DNA of 64,000 bases from Bacteroidota bacterium (GTDB lineage Bacteria; Bacteroidota; Bacteroidia; Chitinophagales; Chitinophagaceae): positions 1 through 64,000 of the forward strand of contig VGGV01000012.1 in NCBI GenBank assembly GCA_016868455.1, written 5' to 3'. The notes beneath the pieces are model-generated. The model did not search any database. It was not told the DNA's origin and saw only the letters and a list, made by a program, of their open reading frames with translations. The position numbers and the translations under genes are program-made. Position 1 is the first letter of the stretch. Every line of letters begins with the position of its first letter. This document shows positions 60,512 through 64,000 of this stretch, piece after piece.

Positions 60512-62317
60512 TCAGAAATAGTTTACAAATCCGAAGTGAAGTTTTGATTGGCGCAGGTTAAACTCCGTATCATTTCGTTTTCCAATGGCCCAGGCCAGGT
60601 TAAAAATACCCGCCTTTGTTTCAAATGCCAGGCCCAGGCCGGTACCAATGTAGGTGTAATCCCGTTTTATATCCGGGATATTATTCCTGCCCCAGCCGCC
60701 ATCAACCAGTGCATAAAAGAATGAATTTTGCCCTACCAGGTAACGAAACTCCGCCGTGCCGATGATAAAGTGCGACAGGTACTGGCTTTCCTCATCAAAT
60801 CCCCGCAAAAGTTTATAGCCGCCTATCTGAAACAGTTCATTCCTGAAAATATTCCCGCTTTGGAACATGCCGCCATTAACCGCTGTTTTTATAGTACTGC
60901 GTTGATTGCCCAATGGAAAATATTTAGCCGCCATAAGCCTTGCCCTGAACTGGTAGGTTCTCAGCTTTACCGTATCATAGAGTTTATTAAAATCAAAACC
61001 GGGGTCTGCGGGATCTTTCAGGTGGGTTATTTCATTGTTCTTTTTTAGTTTCTTGGTGCCCAGGGCTGTAATAAGCCGCAGTTCATTTCCCTTTCGGGGA
61101 TTCAGGCGGTAATCGGTAGTGTTCAGTTCATAATCAAGCCCCGCATTAAAAGAGCTTACGTCGCCCACATCAGGCAGGCGTCTCGACTGGATAATGCGTG
61201 AAGCATTAATGCCGCCGGAGCTAATGATGGTTTGAAAACGCTGAATAAAAAGCTTCCCGCTCTGGTTTGCATTCAAAGTATAAGTAGCCCCCAAATGCAG
61301 GTTAATATTTACAAAACTGCTGTCCTTACGCAGAATGTCAAAATTAAAATCAAGTCCGACCGGCGAACGGAACAAATACGGGTAGTTGAACAGCAGGTTC
61401 AGCCTTGGAGATTTTACCTGTATCTGCTGCCAGTTAAGTCCAATCACTTCACCGGAACCCAGCGCATTTTTCAGCAGTACATTGGCCTCACCCGTCAGCA
61501 ATAGTTTTTTAGAGGCCAGCTGATCATTGTTTGGCAGCAAGCCCACCAGCACATTTACCTGGCTGCTTCTTTTTTGCTTCAGGTACATATTCAGTATAGA
61601 GCCGGTGGCCAGCATGGTCAGGTCAAAGGGTTTCTCCTCCTCTATATAAGTGAGCTCCCTTATTTTTCTGTTCACCCTCAACAACTTTTCCCGGCTGTAA
61701 ATACTTCCATTGGGAATATCCAGGTAGCGCTGCAGATAATAATTGGAAATTTTAGCATTGCCATAGATACGGATGCTGTCAACAGTATAAAGCGGGCCTT
61801 TATCCACTTTCAGCAGGGCCGAAACCTTGTCGTTATCCAGGCCAATACTGTCAAGATAAACCCGGGCAAAGGGGTACCCGGTGTTTTCCAGCCGGTTCAG
61901 CATCCGTTCCTGCCATTGGCGCACCTGGGCAAAATCCATCGGTTTACCTGTAAACAATTTGTCCCGCCAGCCAACAGCTTCCAGCAAGGCGGGTTCGATA
62001 TTTTTAGCGTCAAGGCTGGCCCATTTGTATTGCTCTCCTGCGAACAGGATGATATGGGCAGCCAGCGAGTCATATCTGATACTGTCTATGGAAACCGTTA
62101 CATACCACTTGGTTTGTAACAGCCCCGGGAGCTGATTGATATATTCAGTACAGGTAAACCTGGACGAAAAGGAAGTTTGTATGCCCAGCTGGGGAATCAT
62201 TACCGCAGGATCCTTGTCCGCAAACCGAACCACCAGCTGATAGCCGGGCTGTGCTGCAGTATGAATACCTGACAGCAACAAAACAAGCACCGATATTTGC
62301 AGTTGGAATATTTTCAT
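60512..62317 (-). CDS. BamA/TamA-like outer-membrane protein
   Basis: A 601-residue exported protein (signal FQLQISVLVLLLSGIHTAAQ). Residues about 140-270 contain POTRA-like repeats (GYPFARVYLDSIGLDNDKVS, VDSIRIYGNAKISNYYLQRY, YSREKLLRVNRKIRELTYIE). The C-terminal 330 residues form an Omp85-type barrel with GGYKLLRGFDEESQYLSHF, where RGF is the conserved loop-6 motif, and the end LHFGFVNYF. It is shorter than true BamA (about 800 residues), so it is more likely a TamA-like translocation factor than the essential BamA. Confidence 0.86.
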   Translation of the reverse strand: MKIFQLQISVLVLLLSGIHTAAQPGYQLVVRFADKDPAVMIPQLGIQTSFSSRFTCTEYINQLPGLLQTKWYVTVSIDSIRYDSLAAHIILFAGEQYKWASLDAKNIEPALLEAVGWRDKLFTGKPMDFAQVRQWQERMLNRLENTGYPFARVYLDSIGLDNDKVSALLKVDKGPLYTVDSIRIYGNAKISNYYLQRYLDIPNGSIYSREKLLRVNRKIRELTYIEEEKPFDLTMLATGSILNMYLKQKRSSQVNVLVGLLPNNDQLASKKLLLTGEANVLLKNALGSGEVIGLNWQQIQVKSPRLNLLFNYPYLFRSPVGLDFNFDILRKDSSFVNINLHLGATYTLNANQSGKLFIQRFQTIISSGGINASRIIQSRRLPDVGDVSSFNAGLDYELNTTDYRLNPRKGNELRLITALGTKKLKKNNEITHLKDPADPGFDFNKLYDTVKLRTYQFRARLMAAKYFPLGNQRSTIKTAVNGGMFQSGNIFRNELFQIGGYKLLRGFDEESQYLSHFIIGTAEFRYLVGQNSFFYALVDGGWGRNNIPDIKRDYTYIGTGLGLAFETKAGIFNLAWAIGKRNDTEFNLRQSKLHFGFVNYF

Positions 62318-62372
62318 CTGGCTTTTCGCCGGGATATTTAGTAGCTAAATTATTCATTAAATCGCAAACCTC

Positions 62373-63491
62373 TTGGCAGGTGTTTATATTCATATCCCTT
62401 TTTGCAGGCAGGCCTGTCACTACTGTAATTTCCATTTTGCCACCTCGCTGAGGTTAAAAGATAAATTGGTACAGGCTATCCTTAGTGAAATTGAGCTGCA
62501 GAAAAACTACTTCACCGGCGAAACAGCTGAAACAATTTACTTCGGCGGCGGCACCCCTTCTTTATTGAGCGTTGATGAAACAAGACATATCATTCAAGAA
62601 TTAAAGAAAATCTTTTCTGTAACTAACGATGCCGAGATAACCCTTGAAGCAAACCCTGACGATATCACCGTAGAAAAACTGACCGGCTGGAAACAGGCGG
62701 GTATCAACCGCCTGAGCATAGGCATACAAAGTTTTTTTGATGAAGACCTGAAATGGTTGAACCGGGCACATACAGCACAGCAGGCAACGGACAATTTGAA
62801 ACTGGCAAAAAGGTATTTTACTCATACAACTATTGACCTGATTTATGGTTTACCGGGACTAACAGATGAAAAATGGAAACAAAATGTGGATATGGCTATT
62901 GAATTAAACATACCGCATCTTTCCTGCTATGCATTGACAGTAGAACAAAAAACCCCGCTGGACAAAATGATACGGGGACAAAAAAAAGAAAATGTGGATC
63001 CCGGCAAACAATCAAAACAATTTCTGCTGCTGATGCAGTGGATGGAAGAGGCCGGTTATGAGCATTACGAAATTTCAAACTTTGCAAAATCTGGTTTCCG
63101 GAGTCAGCATAATTCATCTTACTGGCAGGGAAAAAAATATTTGGGTATAGGCCCCTCAGCCCATTCGTTCAACGGAAATGAACGTAGCTGGAATGTTTCC
63201 AATAATAATCTTTATATAAGCGCTGTGCAAGAAGGAAAACTGCCTGCTGAAAAAGAAACATTGACCAGCTTACAAAAATTAAATGAGTATATCATGGTTT
63301 CCCTTCGCACTATCGAAGGGATTAATCTGAGGTTGCTGGATTCTGTTTTTGGAATTGAACAAAAAGCAATGCTCGACAAAGCGGGCAACTATATCAGCAG
63401 CGGGTTATTGAAACCGGAAAAACAATCATTGATATTAACCCGGGAGGGAAAATTGCTTGCCGACGGTATTGCGGCCAGCCTTTTCTTTTAA
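62373..63491 (+). CDS. hemW: Haem chaperone HemW (radical SAM)
   Basis: A 372-residue radical SAM protein starting at a TTG at 62373. CRQACHYCNF (Cys11, Cys15, Cys18, then Phe) is the HemW form; true coproporphyrinogen dehydrogenase HemN has a fourth Cys there. ETIYFGGGTPSLLS, NRLSIGIQSFFDEDLKWLNR and the C-terminal HemN domain (EYIMVSLRTIEGINLRLLDS) are complete. HemW delivers haem to target proteins. It is divergent from the BamA/TamA-like gene across 55 bp. Confidence 0.93.
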   Translation: MAGVYIHIPFCRQACHYCNFHFATSLRLKDKLVQAILSEIELQKNYFTGETAETIYFGGGTPSLLSVDETRHIIQELKKIFSVTNDAEITLEANPDDITVEKLTGWKQAGINRLSIGIQSFFDEDLKWLNRAHTAQQATDNLKLAKRYFTHTTIDLIYGLPGLTDEKWKQNVDMAIELNIPHLSCYALTVEQKTPLDKMIRGQKKENVDPGKQSKQFLLLMQWMEEAGYEHYEISNFAKSGFRSQHNSSYWQGKKYLGIGPSAHSFNGNERSWNVSNNNLYISAVQEGKLPAEKETLTSLQKLNEYIMVSLRTIEGINLRLLDSVFGIEQKAMLDKAGNYISSGLLKPEKQSLILTREGKLLADGIAASLFF

Positions 63492-63703
63492 CCTTTCCTT
63501 ATCCAGGCCACAATTATATTCAGCACACAGCCAAGTGCCACCAGCGAAGTAAGAATAAAATTGAACCACTTGATGGGATGGGGTTTGGTACTTCCTTCTT
63601 TTTTCCCTTCCTGCCACTTATTAAATTCAAGCACATTCAGTACAATCAATACAACGGCAGCTATTAAAAATAAAACCTGAAAAAACTGGATCATGGGCTT
63701 CAT
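63488..63703 (-). CDS. Small two-helix membrane protein
   Basis: A 71-residue protein with two membrane helices (FFQVLFLIAAVVLIVLNVLE and FILTSLVALGCVLNIIVAWI) joined by a basic loop. It overlaps the convergent end of hemW by 4 nt. No family is recognised. Confidence 0.65.
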   Translation of the reverse strand: MKPMIQFFQVLFLIAAVVLIVLNVLEFNKWQEGKKEGSTKPHPIKWFNFILTSLVALGCVLNIIVAWIRKG

Positions 63704-63760
63704 TTAATACCCGTGAAGTTAATGGTTTGAAGCCAACAGTAGGTAAGCTTCGGTTCTTTT

Positions 63761-63871
63761 TTAATGCTTAACCGGGTGATCTTTATAATATTGCCAGAGC
63801 CGGCGTATCAGCAGGCAGGCAAGCATGATCAAAATGGCGGTTGGCACAAATCCATGGTACAATAGTGGCAT
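63761..63871 (-). CDS. Very small single-helix membrane protein
   Basis: A 36-codon frame with an ATG at 63871: a short lead, one membrane helix (FVPTAILIMLACLLI) and a basic/aromatic end (RRLWQYYKDHPVKH). The helix plus positive-inside tail pattern looks like a real small membrane protein, and it would fill an otherwise empty stretch. No homolog can be named. Confidence 0.4.
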   Translation of the reverse strand: MPLLYHGFVPTAILIMLACLLIRRLWQYYKDHPVKH

Positions 63872-63890
63872 AGGGTCGGTTTGTATAAAT

Positions 63891-63920
63891 AACAAAATAC
63901 AAATTACAAATCACAAATAC
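63891..63920. repeat. A-rich ACAAAT(A/T) short tandem repeat
   Basis: ACAAAATACAAATTACAAAT and further ACAAATAC form imperfect 7-8-bp tandem units in a non-coding stretch. Confidence 0.45.
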
Positions 63921-63950
63921 AATCCCTTGGCACGCCCGGGATATAAAAAT

Positions 63951-63998
63951 TCAGACCAGTGCCTGCTCTATCCGTTTAAAGCCTTTCAAAGGTTTAAC
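63951..63998 (-). CDS. Possible C-terminal end of a gene cut by the window edge
   Basis: On the minus strand an open frame enters from the right edge and ends VKPLKGFKRIEQALV, stop at 63951-63953. It is only 15 residues long. The composition is coding-like, but no family can be named. Confidence 0.3.
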   Translation of the reverse strand, partial: VKPLKGFKRIEQALV

Positions 63999-64000
63999 AT

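Noticed and set aside
63488-63703. Overlap of hemW and the small membrane protein gene as evidence against the latter
   Set aside because: A 4-nt convergent overlap is compatible with two real genes, so the small gene was kept.
1-64000. tRNA, rRNA or riboswitch genes
   Set aside because: I looked through the gaps between genes and saw no cloverleaf-like arms, rRNA stretches or known riboswitch cores; a covariance-model search would be needed to exclude small RNAs.

Overview
The window looks like a chromosomal segment of a Bacteroidota bacterium, most likely of the Chitinophagaceae or a close relative. The evidence is a complete gldKLMN cluster, gldB, DUF4271 next to hemD, DUF4783, DUF416 and DUF5686 families, TAnnTTTG-type promoter boxes instead of sigma70 boxes, many genes without an obvious Shine-Dalgarno sequence, frequent TTG starts, and a secreted LamG protein with a type-9-secretion-like C-terminus. 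Pyruvate:ferredoxin oxidoreductase together with a di-haem cytochrome c peroxidase suggests life at low or changing oxygen (inference). No tRNA, rRNA, CRISPR array or prophage was recognised.

Layout. 1-0.13 kb: end of an IS3-family element. 0.16-3.5 kb: PNPOx-like flavoprotein, an unusual alpha/beta-hydrolase/radical-SAM fusion, and a divergent Rrf2 regulator. 3.5-10.6 kb: nifJ, a PLP gamma-synthase/lyase with a divergent Lrp regulator, glyS. 10.7-18.7 kb: a nucleotidyltransferase two-gene unit, a MazG-like enzyme, the LamG protein, dtd, arfB, cytochrome c peroxidase, a flippase, a metallo-beta-lactamase-fold hydrolase and a frameshifted small gene. 18.8-23.2 kb: a TolB/barrel-like surface protein followed by a scar holding remnants of DUF1361 and DUF5686 genes. 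23.3-27.7 kb: glpK-glpD-glpF with an exported RidA. 27.8-36.8 kb: DUF416, aminotransferase, gamma carbonic anhydrase, lipoproteins, rsgA, a batA remnant, nadE, gldB, a desaturase with a 3' frameshift. 36.8-43 kb: apaG, icd, a yjdI pseudogene, yciH, nadC, DUF4783, gpmI, a haem-binding-domain pseudogene. 43-50.6 kb: TonB receptor, ECF sigma factor with a membrane/barrel partner, lipoprotein, uvrC. 50.7-55.6 kb: gldKLMN. 55.7-64 kb: YyaL-like protein, methyltransferase, hemD, DUF4271, BamA/TamA-like protein, hemW and small membrane proteins.

The main functional themes are the gliding/type 9 secretion machinery (gldB, gldKLMN and a likely cargo protein), glycerol use (glpKDF), central carbon enzymes (nifJ, icd, gpmI), NAD synthesis (nadC, nadE), haem formation (hemD, hemW) and translation quality control (dtd, arfB, rsgA, glyS).

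Two features stand out beyond the genes. First, several families of short palindromic or G/C-rich dispersed repeats occur, and some lie in frame inside conserved genes (glyS, the MazG-like gene, the MBL hydrolase, glpD, nadE, the uvrC tail), where they add extra residues. Second, broken genes are numerous: DUF5686, DUF1361, batA, yjdI, the haem-binding-domain gene, the desaturase tail and a small hypothetical. The lesions include true nonsense codons as well as homopolymer frameshifts, so they are not all explained by sequencing error.
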